A DNA stretch of 64,000 nt from Maratus speciosus (GCA_963932465.1 OZ010788.1:675450484-675514483), one strand, 5' to 3'; positions 1 to 12,116 are shown, counted from the stretch's first letter. A program made the numbers and translations. The notes: generated from the letters alone by a model not told the origin.

Positions 1-1480
1 AAGGCAACACATTATATATTCATATAACATATTATTATTCGCTATATACATATCGAAAAATAGTGACCATAAGTGATATAACTTACCATACTTAGAGTCA
101 GAAAAGAAATAATTTATCGCATTGCAGATCATGATGTAATCGATAAGATATCACGTGCTTCCACCATGCCTTCTAGAATGTCCAATGTACAATCAGATTA
201 TGTTATCAAGTCCCGAGGTCTAACTGATATGAGTTGTTAACACGATGTCGTCCATTTTCAATTTAGTCTTTGAATATGTAGGTTGGATATTTTCTTCACT
301 CTTATTTTGTGAAATCTTAACAGGATATCAGATATTTGCAAACAAAATCCTATTAAAAACTTTCTCACTATTATGAATAAAGATTGATTTTAATTATATT
401 AAAGTATAATTATTGTTTATAACTTGATTGATTATTTAACCGTTATTAATATTATTAATATTAATTATGAAAGCGAAAGCTATTATTGCGTCATTCATAG
501 AATTCAAGTTTGAATATTTACCAAGTTTTATATACTTATAAAAACTATTTATACTAGTATATATACTAGTATACTAGTATATACATCCTATAAATTGTAT
601 AATAATGTTAAAATTATTGTTTATTGATTATATATATATATTATTTTTAAAATTTGCATGATTTGTTTGTTCAATTTTATATTATTAGTCAGTTGTATTT
701 TCATTTTTTTTTTATTTAGCACACTTTGTATGTATACAATTTTTAAGAATTTTCCCTTGAATTGGTAGTATATAATTCAATGTATAAAACATTTGTTATT
801 GATATACAAGGAAATCATGACTCTATAATGCATGTTTTGAATAACACTTCTAAAGTAAAATTATTTCTGTATGAATAAAGCATTTTTTAATCGTTAATTT
901 ATAAAATCAACTATAAAAGTCATTAGTATTAGACTTTAGTAAAGTCTTTTCAATAACATCAATTGCATGTGTTAAACATTTGTGATACAAATTTAATTAA
1001 ATCAAGAATAAATTGGAAGGCTTTGGGTTTAATGATCTTTAAAATAAACTGTTGTATACTTCATGAAGAACTTATTTACAATAACACGCAAAATGGTTTG
1101 CACTCAGAAATTAAGTTAATTAAAGTAAGAGATATTTCTTCGATGTTTATGAAACTTTTACTTTTAAAAATGTGTGGTACGGCGACTAAATAATATACTT
1201 AAATTACAGTGGTATGTTAAAAAATAATCTATATTGATCTATAATAATCTATATATATATATATATATAATAATCTAATTGGAATGTTAAATAATCCACT
1301 TTCTTAAAATTTAAATTTGTGTACTTGCGAAATAATCTCCCCTAAAGTCAATGGCTGTCATTATTTACACATTAGTTAGTTTCTGTTGAAAAAGCTGATT
1401 ACTTATCGAATGTTTGTGAAAGATAGTGTTTAAAAGTATGCAAGTAAACGTTAGGGACGCAGTCTGGACATTGGATAGCA
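1..1480. other. AT-rich DNA with no recognisable gene
   Basis: I see no coding signal or repeat family I can name here. There is a short palindromic run built from TACTAGTATA near 549-585 and a (TA)n run near 1,252-1,270. The small open frames look like chance frames in AT-rich DNA. Confidence 0.6.
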
Positions 1481-1571
1481 TATCAGTTCAGGGGCGCCAT
1501 TTGAGGGGGGCTGGGGGGGGGGTCATGGCCAGCCCCAAGGAATTTGATATTTCAGAAAATTTATCTGTCAT

Positions 1572-2487
1572 TAGGGATGCACCGAAAAGTGATTTGGGCC
1601 GAATACCAAATATTCGGCCTACAGGTAAACTGAATACCGAATATTCGGCCTACAGATAAATTGAATACCGAATATTCGGGTAGCCGAATCCTGACTGTTG
1701 GACCGAATACCGAATATTCGGCTGGCCGAATGCAAAGTTTTAAAATATTGTAAAATTAAATTTTAAAACAATTTTTCATAGTATTTAACACAGATACTTC
1801 CATTTTAAGAAACAAGACCTTTTTACAAGCAAACTTTACACACACCCAATTTCCGGCACTTCTTCTCATGATATCATATGTCACAAAAATCAAAGTAACT
1901 CTTTTGAAAATATAGTTACGATTCATTATTGTTAAAGTAACAAATGAAAATCTAAGTTTGACCTGAAGTGAGATGAGATACACTGTATTTTTGATTTTGA
2001 CTGGTTAAGCGGATTGCGATACTGGTTTCTTGGGCAAAAATGGTCTGTCTTGTTGTCTATTATCACATCGGAAAGTTTTTCTAATTTTCTTTAGAAACAC
2101 TCTTTTTACGAAAAAGCAAAAAACAGATTATTTACAAGAAATTGTTCAGAAACTTCCATCTGTGCATCATTTATTTCTATGCAGGTCATCGTTAATGGTT
2201 AATTTTTTTAAGTGACACTTATCAAACAGCAAATAAATAATGTAACAGCATTCTCTTTGATTTAAATATGATTCTGTTTCCAATTATTCTGAATATCTTT
2301 ATAAATTGAGAGTTAAAAGTAGAAGTTGTGTAAGGATTTTAAAAATATTTTTCAAAAGATATTTTTAAGTATTCGGTTTGGCCTAATAGTTCGATATTTG
2401 GCAGACCGAATAGTTTGATATTCTGCCTAACCGAATTTTTAGCATAACCGAATACCGAATAGATACTGAATATTCGATGCATTCCTA
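1572..2487 (-). mobile_element. CCGAATATTCGG-type hAT fragment
   Basis: The left end is TAGGGATGCACCGAA and the right end on the other strand is TAGGAATGCATCGAATATTC. Subterminal copies of CCGAATATTCGG are piled up at both ends, as in many hAT families. The interior matches, in opposite orientation, the element at 57,165-59,460 (for example the motif around 1,930-1,985 against 57,620-57,670). I could not find a convincing TSD, so one end may be rearranged. Confidence 0.7.
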
Positions 2488-3009
2488 TTCGATGCATCAC
2501 AGGCTAGACTCAACATTTTTTTTTCATAAATTCCTCAAAAGCTAAAGTAATTAATCAAATTTTATTACAATAAAAACACATGAAATAAATAAACACTTTA
2601 TGCACAGAAACTGATAATTATCAAAAATATTTTCTAAAGACTTTATTATTCCAACACTCTCAAGGTGAGACATTTCTCATTGATGAGTATTTTGTCTAAT
2701 TTTAAAAAGATGTGTGAGAAAAAACTCTATTAATTGCTTCCCAGCCGTGTGCAAAATGATAAAAAAACTCGTCCCCCTCAGGGCTAGAATTTTTTATGTG
2801 AATTTCCCCTTTAGTCCGAAATTTAGAGAGGATTTTTCTTTTTTTTTTAAAGGTGGTTAATTTAAGTTCTTAATTATTGGAAGTTTTTATTTTGCATTAT
2901 TAGTGTCACATTATATTTACTGCAGTTATTGCAACGCTATCAAATAATTTGCTTTATTAAATCATATTATATACGGTATGTTCTTAATAATCTCCTCAGT
3001 CTGATACTA

Positions 3010-4720
3010 GAGTTCTGCACGGATCGGGTTCTACACTATCCGAACCTGACAAAAATCGTTAACACAAACACAACTCTAAGCCTGACAAACTGCAAAATAA
3101 CCCCGAAATATTCATACTCAAACTCAAAGTGAAAGAAAATGAATCTATGTTTAATTACATTTATGGAAAAATAGTCTACAATTTTATAGCTTATATGGAA
3201 AAATGAACACATATGCACCCATTAATACTCCGATATCCAGCTTTTTCATTCTTAAAATATTCAGCTCTCCCTTTTGAAAAATCGGTTCATCCAAAGAGAG
3301 ACAAAGCATAACCAGAAATGCTTAAAGTTAACCTTACACCTAGCGAAAAAAATAGCATAAACCTGACTTGATCCGCAACTCGAGTTCGGATAAAATCAGA
3401 TTACCCGACCCGATGCAGGACTGTCAACCTGATCCGAAACTAAAAAAAGAAACGTCAACCCGCCTCGATATGTGCCACGGATCGGGTCGTGTCGGTTTTG
3501 AAAAAAATCCGGTTGCGCGACCCAATGCAGACTAGAGATGAGACGGATTCAGCCGGAGCCCGAGCACGACATGGGCTTGGGCTCTATTTTTATTCTAGTC
3601 TTCGGGCTCAGACTCATTCTTTCTGAAACCTGAACCATGAATAGAAAAAAATTAAAAGAACTTTTTTCCCCCTTTAAAATTACCTATTCCTTTTCAAATC
3701 ATTGTATTGCCTTTATGATATGAATAAGGGGAAACAGAAATTGTGTTTTTCTATTTTAGTTATTAGAAAAGAATGCTATTTTAAAAGAAAATGATTAGTC
3801 ATATTATACAGATTTATGTTTGACATTGCCGACGACGATGGTCCTACGATACGGTGCCACGAAAGAGGCGGGAATGATTAATTTGTTTTTAGTTCGATTT
3901 ACGTTTGCGGCAGATGTTATTTTGCAATTGGATTTATTTTTATTATTATTATTATTTAGAGATCTAACACAAAGAGAATATTTTCTTCTCTTTATAGTTT
4001 GCGGTTTGCGAATAATTTAGATTTCTATTGTACGCTTTTCATATGGAAATAACTTTAGTGATTATTATATCTATTATGAACTCTGCTGATGCTGAAGCTG
4101 TACGCTGCAATTTACGAAGTCACTTTCAGTCGTAAGTAAATTTAATTACCATATTATTCCGATAGAAATCAATTGAGTAGTATTTCCTCTTTTCCTGTAA
4201 AAGCACCGGGACATTAAAATTTTTAATTTAAGATTATTTTCAGGGTCACGCCAATCCCAAAAGATTGTTATGAGGAAGGAATTGGTTATAGTTAAAAATG
4301 TGCACCTTTTTTAGAAAATTTATAAATGTTGTTCGATTATTAGCTAGATAAATAGTAATTTCTACAAATTTCATGCATTTATTCATGAAACACACTTCAT
4401 TAACATGTCCATAAGATTTTCTTATTAAAAGAGAAAATATATGAGAATCCTTTTTACCTATGAAGTACATTTTTATTTGATACCAAACTTTTCTTTTGAT
4501 AATATTAAATTTAAATTTTCATTTAACAGTCATTTCTATGTAAAAAGCAGTTTACAAATAATAATTACATTTGAAACATTTTTTTAAATATTATGCAATT
4601 TTTTACTATTGCATATTTTCGGTACCGGGCTCGAGCTCTGATGACACAAAATGTTTCGGGCTCGGGCGGCATCGGGCTCTGTTTTCAGAGCCCGAACTCA
4701 TCTGTGATGCAGACTCCACC
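3010..4720. mobile_element. hAT-like MITE of GGATCGGGT type, TSD TGATACTA, holding a nested insertion
   Basis: TGATACTA lies at 3,002-3,009 and again at 4,721-4,728. The left end GAGTTCTGCACGGATCGGG and the right end (other strand) GGAGTCTGCATTGGGTCG are imperfect TIRs rich in GGGTCGGGT-like subterminal motifs. Removing the element at 3,533-4,706 and one of its TSDs leaves about 530 bp, a normal MITE size. A related, more decayed copy lies at about 8,455-8,925. The exact TIR start is ambiguous by 2-3 bases. Confidence 0.7.
3533..4706. mobile_element. nested hAT-like element, TSD ATGCAGAC
   Basis: Perfect 8-bp duplications ATGCAGAC lie at 3,525-3,532 and 4,707-4,714. The ends are TAGAGATGAG on the left and CACAGATGAG on the other strand at the right. 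Both termini carry GC-rich subterminal repeats of GGGCTCGGGC type, against an AT-rich core. Part of the core (4,230-4,560) is distantly similar to the repeat at 44,200-44,400 and 55,480-55,690. No transposase was seen. Confidence 0.8.
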
Positions 4721-4904
4721 TGATACTAAATGCTTTGCAAATTTCTGAATTGTGTGGAATTTAGATCATAGTCTGAAAAGGAATGCAGAAAATGATTAAG
4801 GAAATTTTTTACTCACAGAAAATCATTGGTGTAAATTTCATATCCCTATGAATCACAAAATTTGCAAACTTCTTAACGTGTTGACTATGTTTATATGCTG
4901 ATTA

Positions 4905-5520
4905 TCTCGTGACCGATTGAATTTCACGATTTTATTCCCCGACGATTTAACGAAATTCGCGATTTTCTCCGTGATCGATTCACGAAATTCACAATTTTTC
5001 CCCGTGCCCATTTGTCAAAATTCACGATATTTTTTTGCGACGGTTAACGAAATTCGTTATTTCTATCCGAGATATTCGCGATTTTTTTCTATGATCATTT
5101 GTTGAAATTCGTTTTTTCTCGCAACCGACTGACATAATTTGCTATTGCTTTGCGCGATCTTTTGACGAAATTTTTGAATTTTTTGCGCGATTCTTTGACT
5201 AAATTCGTGATTTTTATCCGAAACCTTTGACAACATTCTCGTTTTTTTCCTTAATAGATATTCGAAATTCACAATTTTTTTTGTATGACTGATGAGCAAA
5301 TTTGATTTTTTTTGCGACCTAATGTTGAAATCTGCATGTTTTTTTTTCCCGCTGCCAATTGGCAATAATCGCTGCTTGTTTCCACGATCTTTGCAATATT
5401 TTTTCACGTTTCTTTTAGGAAGTAATATTTTTTCCGCGACTAATTTGCCAAACTGACTATTTTTTTCAAGTCCGATTGGCAAAATTTAAGATTTTTTTTC
5501 GCGGTCGATTGGTGAGTTGA
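4905..5520. repeat. minisatellite, ~32-bp unit
   Basis: A degenerate tandem array built on ACGAAATTCGCGATTTTT followed by a CGATC-like segment, with a spacing near 32 bp. It is the same sequence family as the much larger array at 45,830-48,760. The 139-residue frame on the minus strand (5,063-5,482) is a by-product of the array and not a gene. Confidence 0.8.
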
Positions 5521-6130
5521 TTTCGCGTAGCACAGCAAAAAAAAGGGAAAAAATACTGCGGTCTTAAACGAAAATTAAAAAATGTTCCTGGAAGAATCCC
5601 ATGGTTTTAAAAGACGTATAGAGGGCAAAATCCCGTACGCTATTTCAAGCCCTTTTCCTCAAAGAAAACTTTGTTCCAACCTCCAAGAACCTCTTGAAAT
5701 GACTCCCCATCCCTGCAGCAAAACTTGCAAAGAAGAAGTCGAAAAGTCAGGGGAAAGAAAACTCCATTTTAGAAAGGTCTCCGTATTAGCAAGTGTAATT
5801 ATATGTTTTTTTTTTTTTTTTTTTTTTAAAGAAACGCGATTTTTTTCCGTTTCCGAAAGAATTCTTTTTTTTGACAGGTTTCATTTTCACAAGTTTTACA
5901 GCAAATGTACCTATGCTCTTCAGAGGTTTACTATAGAAAGGATGTTTTAACAGTCTTAGATATACTTGTAAAATGGAAACTGTCTCAACGGAATCATACT
6001 GTCTAAACGAAAAACATTAGTCAGTATCTTGAAAGTATACCTGCTAAGATGAAAACCTGCTTAAAACGGAATTTTGAATCGTTTTTTGTACGGAGGGAAG
6101 AGAATACCACCCCCGAACCTCACCCTTGAC
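5521..6130. other. interior of the 1,489-6,200 element, non-coding
   Basis: This stretch continues the outer hAT-like element. A 122-residue frame (5,582-5,950) ends in a poly-phenylalanine stretch encoded by a T run and resembles no family I know. The motif CTCAAAGAAAACTTTG occurs near 5,658 and again near 6,142, close to the right TIR. Confidence 0.5.
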
Positions 6131-6224
6131 TATGCCACTGTCCTCAAAGAAAACTTTGCCCCCCCCCCCCCCCAAAGAAAGTTCTAAAATGGCGCCCCTG
6201 TATCAGTTATTAAAAAAGTTACTT

Positions 6225-6430
6225 TTGAACCCCTAAAAATTTGGCCCTTACATACTTCCCTTTCGAAAAGACATACCCCTCTACGTTGTAGTATAACATT
6301 ACATTATATGGTCATTCATTCAAACCCTAAGATGATTCCCTTTCTAAAAGACCTATCCCTCAGGTTATAGTATAGCATCAACTTATATGATCATTCATTC
6401 AAACCCTAAGATGATTCGAAAAATTAAGTC
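6225..6430. repeat. two direct repeats of ~85 bp
   Basis: A segment running from CCCTTTC through TTCATTCAAACCCTAAGATG occurs twice in tandem (about 6,259-6,338 and 6,339-6,418) with scattered differences. The role is unknown. Confidence 0.6.
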
Positions 6431-7150
6431 CCGTCTAAAAATTTAGCCCTCCCCTGCCCCCATCATACTATAGTATGATCTACAAGGATAATCGACTCCT
6501 TACGTTCGAATTCCCTGTATTTATTATGTATACATTATTTAGAAACATACTAATTTAAAATGTAGATTTTACACATTTTGAGCAATAGTGAGTGAAGCGG
6601 CGTTCGTTAAAATCGTATACATTAAATTAATTATCAAAATGTAGTAGTAGTTAAATAGATACTGTTGACTTATCTTAAGTAACCGGCAAACGAACACATA
6701 TAAATGAGAGGAACGGAATTTCAAGCTTAGCATACGGTCACAAGGATGTCCCCAAGCACAGGCTGCAGGATGATTAAGAAAAAAAAGTTTTTAAAATTAA
6801 TTTTACATGATTGACGTATTCGTATGAAACATTTATCTGATACTAATTGAAAATGCAGATTTTTTGACACAATGTTGGCTACAGCGAGTGAAGCTGCTTT
6901 CATGATTTTTGCCTTTGAGCAGATAATACGGTACATATTACTTTTTTAAATATATGTCGGGGGACCCATAGCTAGTGTCGAAATACGCGTTTTTTTTTTC
7001 TTTTTTCAGATTGGATAGCAGAGAAGAAAGAAGCGAGCTGGCAGATCTTATCTCCTCTCCTAACCCTAACACTCTTCTCAAATCCTATTCTACTATAGCA
7101 TGATTTCCTCCTCCCTCCCTCTCTTTCGAACACTCTTTTCTATACTACTG
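6430..7150. other. unassigned intergenic DNA
   Basis: No gene seen. A short motif with GTGAGTGAAGC near 6,588 recurs as GCGAGTGAAGC near 6,880. A pyrimidine-rich tract lies at 7,050-7,140. Confidence 0.4.
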
Positions 7151-7201
7151 TGACCCATTTTTTTTGGAACGGAATGTGGTCGCTTTAGGGAGGTTTTACT
7201 G
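7150..7201 (-). mobile_element. solo end of a pogo-like MITE
   Basis: On the minus strand the sequence reads ACAGTAAAACCTCCCTAAAG. It matches the terminus of the element at 22,527-23,251. No partner end is found nearby, so it is a truncated copy. Confidence 0.6.
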
Positions 7202-7835
7202 TATTTTAAGTGAACAACATTTAATTTAATATTAAATGGGAAAAAAATCAATTTTACTCAAGAAAAACAGAATGTTATCGAATAAAAATATAATATTCAT
7301 ATTTTACATCTAGCAATCTATTTTAAAGGTATTTATAATTCATATTCTTATCCTATATTAATACTAAAGTATTAATACCCCAGACACAATCTTATTAAAG
7401 ACGAAATCTTCCCGAAATTAACTTCAAAATTCAAAGCTTTTTAAAGAAATTAATCAATTAAATCTGGTTCGATTCCAACGGCGGCAAATTTATTTTTTCC
7501 AGACTTTCTTCAATTGATGGATATTTTACCTCCTGTAACGAAGAAAAAATTAACGGAAAAATCCTGGCAGCAGTGCTGTCAGTATAATTTCCATGAATTG
7601 AAGAAAGCATATCTGAGAGTGTGCAGAGCTAAATGCTGTAGTTTTATGTTACAAAATTATGCATATACAATTTTTTTGTGTGTGTGTGTGTGTGAGAAAT
7701 GTATTATTTTTAAATTGTGCCCCTTTTCTAGCAGCTGGAGCGATATACTCGTATTCTTGAGAAGTGTTCGTAATCTATGTATGATGATTTTCTTTTTCTT
7801 TGTCTACATTTGCAAAGCGAACAAACGACTACGAA

Positions 7836-8090
7836 ATTCTTGGACTCCGAACTTCTGGTCGAGTGCAAGTTCATTATGCAAGCAAGAAACAAAAATACAA
7901 CCGTTCGCTGGAAAACAGAATGACTCCATTCTAAAAATGAAATGACAGTTTAAAAATAATAGCTCCTTTCACTTACAAGAATTGGGCTCAGCCCTGTCTT
8001 AGCGTACATGCAGTTCATCCACCTCAAATCGACAGAAACTATATTAAAAACTGGCCAATCGGCATAAAATTTGAGTATGTATGCCAATGT
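7836..8090 (+). repeat. dispersed repeat, copy 1 of 3
   Basis: Contains GCAGTTCATCCACCTC preceded by an AATAATAGCTC motif. Copies lie at 14,528-14,800 and 17,970-18,140. All three share the order AATAATAGCTC-like block, AACCCTGTCT-like block, CAGTTCATCCACCTC block. No tRNA-like head and no TIRs are obvious. It could be a SINE or a fragment of a larger element. Confidence 0.6.
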
Positions 8091-8104
8091 ATTTTACGTT
8101 TTAA

Positions 8105-8323
8105 CCCGGGAGAACTCGCTAGTAAGAATGCCCAATTGCTTTTCTTTTACTTTACATTCATATAATATCAACTTTTTTTGGTTGGCTTAGTACTTTTATT
8201 CACAAAATAGGTAAATAATTGTAAAACATTTTGAAATTTTAATTAAAATGAAAAATGATTTAAATAAGAGTCTTAAAAAAGTACGACTGTGAGAGTAAAT
8301 CTCATGCAGCGAGTTCTCCCGGG
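8105..8323. mobile_element. piggyBac-like MITE, 219 bp
   Basis: The 16-bp TIR CCCGGGAGAACTCGCT is perfect at both ends and is flanked by TTAA on each side (8,101-8,104 and 8,324-8,327). A TTAA duplication together with a CCC start fits the piggyBac superfamily. No coding capacity. Confidence 0.85.
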
Positions 8324-8454
8324 TTAAAATAGTCGTCGTATTGTGTGCAACATTTTAACAGGGTACGCGAGAAAAGTTTTAACAAATCATCGCCTACTGC
8401 GCACCAAAATGGGTTATATTGGAAACAATGATATTTAAAATTGTACAAGAACGT

Positions 8455-8925
8455 TGTTGTTTCAAACTAATCCGACCCGAACCAATATTTCTGCTTAAAG
8501 TTAACCCGAACCCGACAAAAAAAATTTCATCAGTCCGAACCTCGCCCGGCACTCTTCAACCTGAAACCAACTCGAACGCGAAATGAAAGGAAATTAACTC
8601 TATTTTAATTCAATTACGGAAATTGGTTTACAATTATATCGCTAATTTTTTATTCTATAGAAATAAGCATATACACTTATACGAGATTTACCATTAAAAA
8701 CTATGAGTTACTACTCATTAGTTTTTCTATTAAAATATATTCAGGACTTTCTTTTGAAATGCCGGGTCAACCCGAACCCAACCTGAAAGAATCAGAACTC
8801 AACCCGATACCGACCGGAACCCTAAACTTTAACCTGCACCGAAAAATGTTAGCAACCCGAGCCGAACTAATAAACTGTGAGTCGGGACGTGTGCGGGTAC
8901 CGCATCTATTCTAAACCCCTGTCAC
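8455..8925. mobile_element. decayed GGGTCGGGT-type hAT MITE
   Basis: CCCGAACC-like motifs cluster at both ends (8,468-8,580 and 8,760-8,890) around an AT-rich core that resembles the core of 3,010-3,532. No clean TSD was found. Confidence 0.5.
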
Positions 8926-9001
8926 TAAAATAAGCATTGATGGCATGCACTAAGTAAACATCACTGCAAAAAAGTAAGAAATAATCCCATGTAATCGGTT
9001 T

Positions 9002-9005
<4 letters not shown>

Positions 9006-9046
<41 letters not shown>
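9006..9046. repeat. (TA)n microsatellite
   Basis: An uninterrupted TA dinucleotide run of about 40 bp. Confidence 0.95.
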
Positions 9047-9050
<4 letters not shown>

Positions 9051-9171
9051 TTTGTCATTTAAGGGGACCTTCTACATTAGGAGACAAAAAAAAGCACTTA
9101 TTTATGATTTATTTGTAAGAAAACTGCATGATGGATCTTTTTGAAATTTTAACAGTTTATTGTACCTATCT

Positions 9172-9797
9172 TAAGGTATACACAAGAATTTTTTTTATCA
9201 GATTTTGTTGCTTCTACTCTAAGTTATAAACAAATAGGTTCAACTGCTTTGGAAATTTTTGTCTGGGCGGTGGGCATGATAGCGCCTTGTAGAATTATTT
9301 GAAACACAAAAATAATTTTTTCTCGTAAACTTTGTGAGTAAAGCTTCTAGTTAAATGAAAGGAACCCATAAATTTATTTAAAAAAAGTTATGTAATGGCT
9401 GATTAAAAAAAAAACATCGGTCAATCACATTTTATGACAAGGTGGGCAAGATTAAAAAGCTTATTTAATTGCCTTCGTTATGAATTAAAGCTTTTACTAA
9501 AATTATTTTTTAAAAAATTATTAACAAATAAGAACGAATTTTTTTAACAAAAAAAATGTTTTTTTTTTAATCAGCCATTGCATAACTTTTTTTAAATAAA
9601 TATATGGGTTCCTTTAATTTAACTAGAAGCTATGCTCACGAAGTTTACGAAAAAAAATTATTTTTGTGTTTCAGAAGATAATTCTACAAGGCCCACCGTC
9701 CAGACGAAATTTTCCAAAGCAGTTGAATAATCTATTTGTTTATAACTCAGAGTAGAAGCAACAAAATCTAATAAAAAAAATTCTTGTGTATACCTTA
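9172..9797. repeat. large foldback, ~240-bp arms
   Basis: The segment 9,172-9,413 is the inverted complement of 9,558-9,797 at high identity. The outer tip is AAGGTATACACAAGAATT and the loop is about 140 bp. The right arm ends about 40 bp before the TIR of the FEN1-like element at 9,836. Whether it is a separate foldback element or an extension of that element cannot be decided here. Confidence 0.8.
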
Positions 9798-10322
9798 TAG
9801 TCCAATAAAATTGGCTCAAAAGGGCCGTTTTATGCAAAAATTCGCGGAAAGCTGGAAATCGTTTTAATCACTTTGTTTTCCTCCAAATGAAAGGATTTGA
9901 ATTTTGTCCCATTTTTCCTAGAGAGCTTCAGACGTAACACCACAAAAACCTAAAAAATTTCGGACTTTTTTCAGTATTTTGCAAATAACTCAAAAACCGT
10001 TCACTCTACAGAAAAAGTTCTAATTTATAAATTGTAGACCATAAAATTCTGTGTCGATTGAGAACCACAGACTAAAAATTCCATCGAAAATAAGCGAGAT
10101 ATGATAGATAAAAAAGTGCATTTTTCCAAGTTTTTCTAAAAAATCTCAGAAAATTGGTTTTGTGTAGTGCTTATGTAACCAAACGAAATATACTCACACG
10201 TATATTTGCGCTTATGATTACAATTTTGAAACCTTAACACAACCCTAGTGTTACATTAAACAAACACTAATAGAGTCTGAGTACAGGAGTGATTGGTGGC
10301 GATAAAATGAATTGTCATCTAG

Positions 10323-12116
10323 CCAAAGATAGTTGCAAGTATAAAAAGTGTCATTGGTGGTGATTTTGGCCATGTGAAATTCAAGAGATCCAATCGAGTA
10401 ACTCCAATGAAAAGCTTCACGTGTGCTGTTAAAATCCATGATGAGGAGGTATTCGTTGTTTCAGAGACTATTTTTCGCCTAATTTCTTTCCACAAGAAAT
10501 TAGAGGAAGAACTTAGAAAGTTCTTTGAGTATGAATTGGCTGCATTTCCGACTTCTCTATTTGATAACTTTGGGATGAGGAAAACGCGAAAGTTGGTATT
10601 TTACGATTTGTTCACCCGCCTTAATAATTTAGAACAAACCATAAAAACTGTCCATGTGATTGATGGTGGCTTCCTCCTTCATTGAGTGAGTTGGGAGCTA
10701 AGAGAAAAGTTCTCTTCAATTATTTCCAAGTACATTGGATATTTGAAAAACAACTATGGTGAAACTGCAACAATTGATTTTTATGGTTACCCAGAAGAAT
10801 CATCAGAACATGGCATCAAGTCTTCTGAGCGCTTCCGTCGAAAAAATAAATACATTGCAACAAGTGTTGACATTAACGAAAATACGACGCTCACAATGCA
10901 AAAAGGGCACTTCCTTGCAAATGCATAGCTGCCAACTTGTACGGATTTTTAATACCAATAAAATTTTATAGTAAATTTTAGCTAATTGAATCACCGAAAT
11001 TCAAGCAGTTTGAACGTTTAAATAAGTCAAAACTTCCTATTAAATTTTAGTGGTAAGAAAAATCCGTACAAGTTGGGAGCTATGCAAATGAAGGGAATAA
11101 ACGCTGTTAAACGTTTAATAAAAATGCTCATTGAAAAATTGGAGCAACACAATTTTACTGTAAAACAAGCTGTCGAGGATGCAGATACTAGCATCGTGAT
11201 AGAATCCATCCAACTTGATCAACAGTCAGAATGTGTCATCATAGTTGGGGAAGATATTGATTTGCTTGTGCTTTTGACTACATTTATTCCCAACTCATCC
11301 ACGATATACTTCTTGAAACCTGGGAAAGGACAGTCAGTCAATGTTTTATATTCACCACTAAGTTTCAAGTACTCGCAGAATGTGAAGAAAAACATCCTAT
11401 TCCTACATGCTTTTAGTGACTGTGATTCTACATTGGCCTTCTTCAGGCAGGGCAAACTGAAATTCGTCAAGCTTTTGGAAAATCATGCTCACCTACAGGA
11501 TGTTCCAACTGTCTTTAATAACCAATACGCTACGCCTGAAGAAGTAAGTGATGCGAAGAAATTTATTGCCACCTCATACAATCCCCAGTATGACGAATCC
11601 ACAACACTGCACAAATTGCGATACAACACATTTGCAAAACAGCTTATGAAGACCCAATTTAACCTCGCTTCTCTGCCACCAACTGAAGATGCAGCCAAAT
11701 AATATTCATACAGAGTTTTTCTTCAGATCCAAATCTGGAATGGAAGGGTGATGAATCCCACGGATTGGGGTTGGAAGTCATTCAAACATGGTATACTTCT
11801 AATCACCACGAACGAAATAGCTGCAACACCAGAGCTTCTAAACACTCTGTCATGCAAATGTGCAAAGGGATGCAGAGGCGGGTTATGTTCTTGTAGGTAG
11901 AACGGTGTTGAATGCTCAAGTATATGTTACCACTGTAAAGGTTCGTCGTGCACAAATACCACAGAAGAAGACTCACAAACCTTATACGACGAAAAAGTAG
12001 ATATGGACAAGGATGCCTTCCATTTGCAGGAGGAAGAAGAATGGGCAGATCAAGGTCCAGCAAAAAAATGCTCCAAGCTCGATTTTCCTGTATTTCCCTC
12101 AAGTAACTTGAGTTGA
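10323..12116 (+). pseudogene. FEN1/XPG-like (PIN-fold) protein, broken copy
   Basis: The frame is open from just after the TAG at 10,320 and continues, with breaks, to TGA at 12,114-12,116. Recognisable stretches are VIDGGFLLH, FYGYPEE, SSERFRR, a GHFLAN block, an EDADTSIV block, VGEDIDLLVLL and HAFSDCDST. The acidic positions in the last three fit the metal-binding residues of FEN1/XPG/PIN-like nucleases (ED-A-D, GED-D, DCD). Downstream come IQIWNGRVMNPTDWGW and a cysteine-rich tail (CKCAKGCRGGLCSCR, then CSSICYHCKG). I recall uncharacterised arthropod and cnidarian proteins with this layout; their role is unknown to me. Breaks: TGA at 10,683-10,685, the MITE insertion at 10,924-11,084, a short frameshift just after it, TAA at 11,700-11,702, and TAG at 11,898-11,900. 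The N-terminus is missing or unrecognised. The few lesions imply a fairly recent death. Confidence 0.75.
10924..11084. mobile_element. 161-bp MITE inside the FEN1-like pseudogene
   Basis: The TIRs start CATAGCTGCCAACTTGTACG on the left and CATAGCTCCCAACTTGTACG on the right (other strand), with one mismatch. CAAATG flanks both ends (10,918-10,923 and 11,085-11,090). With the insert and one duplicate removed, the gene reads through an FLANEGNK stretch, which supports a 6-bp TSD. An 8-bp TSD (TGCAAATG) with a shortened right TIR is the alternative, which would make it hAT. Confidence 0.8.

Larger units (their letters stand above)
1489..6200. mobile_element. hAT-like composite element, 4.7 kb, TSD TATCAGTT
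   Basis: The left end reads CAGGGGCGCCATTTGAGGGG and the right end, on the other strand, begins CAGGGGCGCCATTTTAGAAC, so the first 14 bases of the TIR match. Both ends are flanked by the identical 8-mer TATCAGTT (1,481-1,488 and 6,201-6,208). An 8-bp TSD and a CAGGGG start are hallmarks of the hAT superfamily. The interior holds later insertions (1,572-2,487; 3,010-4,720) and a minisatellite (4,905-5,520), so the original element was about 2.1 kb. No transposase is visible, so it was probably non-autonomous. G and C homopolymers follow each end. Confidence 0.85.

Noticed and set aside
1564..2495. TSD for the hAT fragment 1,572-2,487
   Set aside because: The flanking 8-mers TCTGTCAT and TTCGATGC do not agree.
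5582..5950. 122-residue frame as a gene
   Set aside because: It sits inside the hAT-like element, includes a homopolymer-encoded phenylalanine run, and has no recognisable domain.
7070..7090. CCTAACCCTAACA as an internal telomere repeat
   Set aside because: Only two partial units, not a tandem array.
7457..7475. GGTTCGATTCC as a tRNA or SINE B box
   Set aside because: It fits the B-box consensus, but no A box or cloverleaf is visible at the right distance.
7514..7945. 143-residue frame
   Set aside because: It includes a GT microsatellite and T runs, runs into a dispersed repeat, and shows no family motif.
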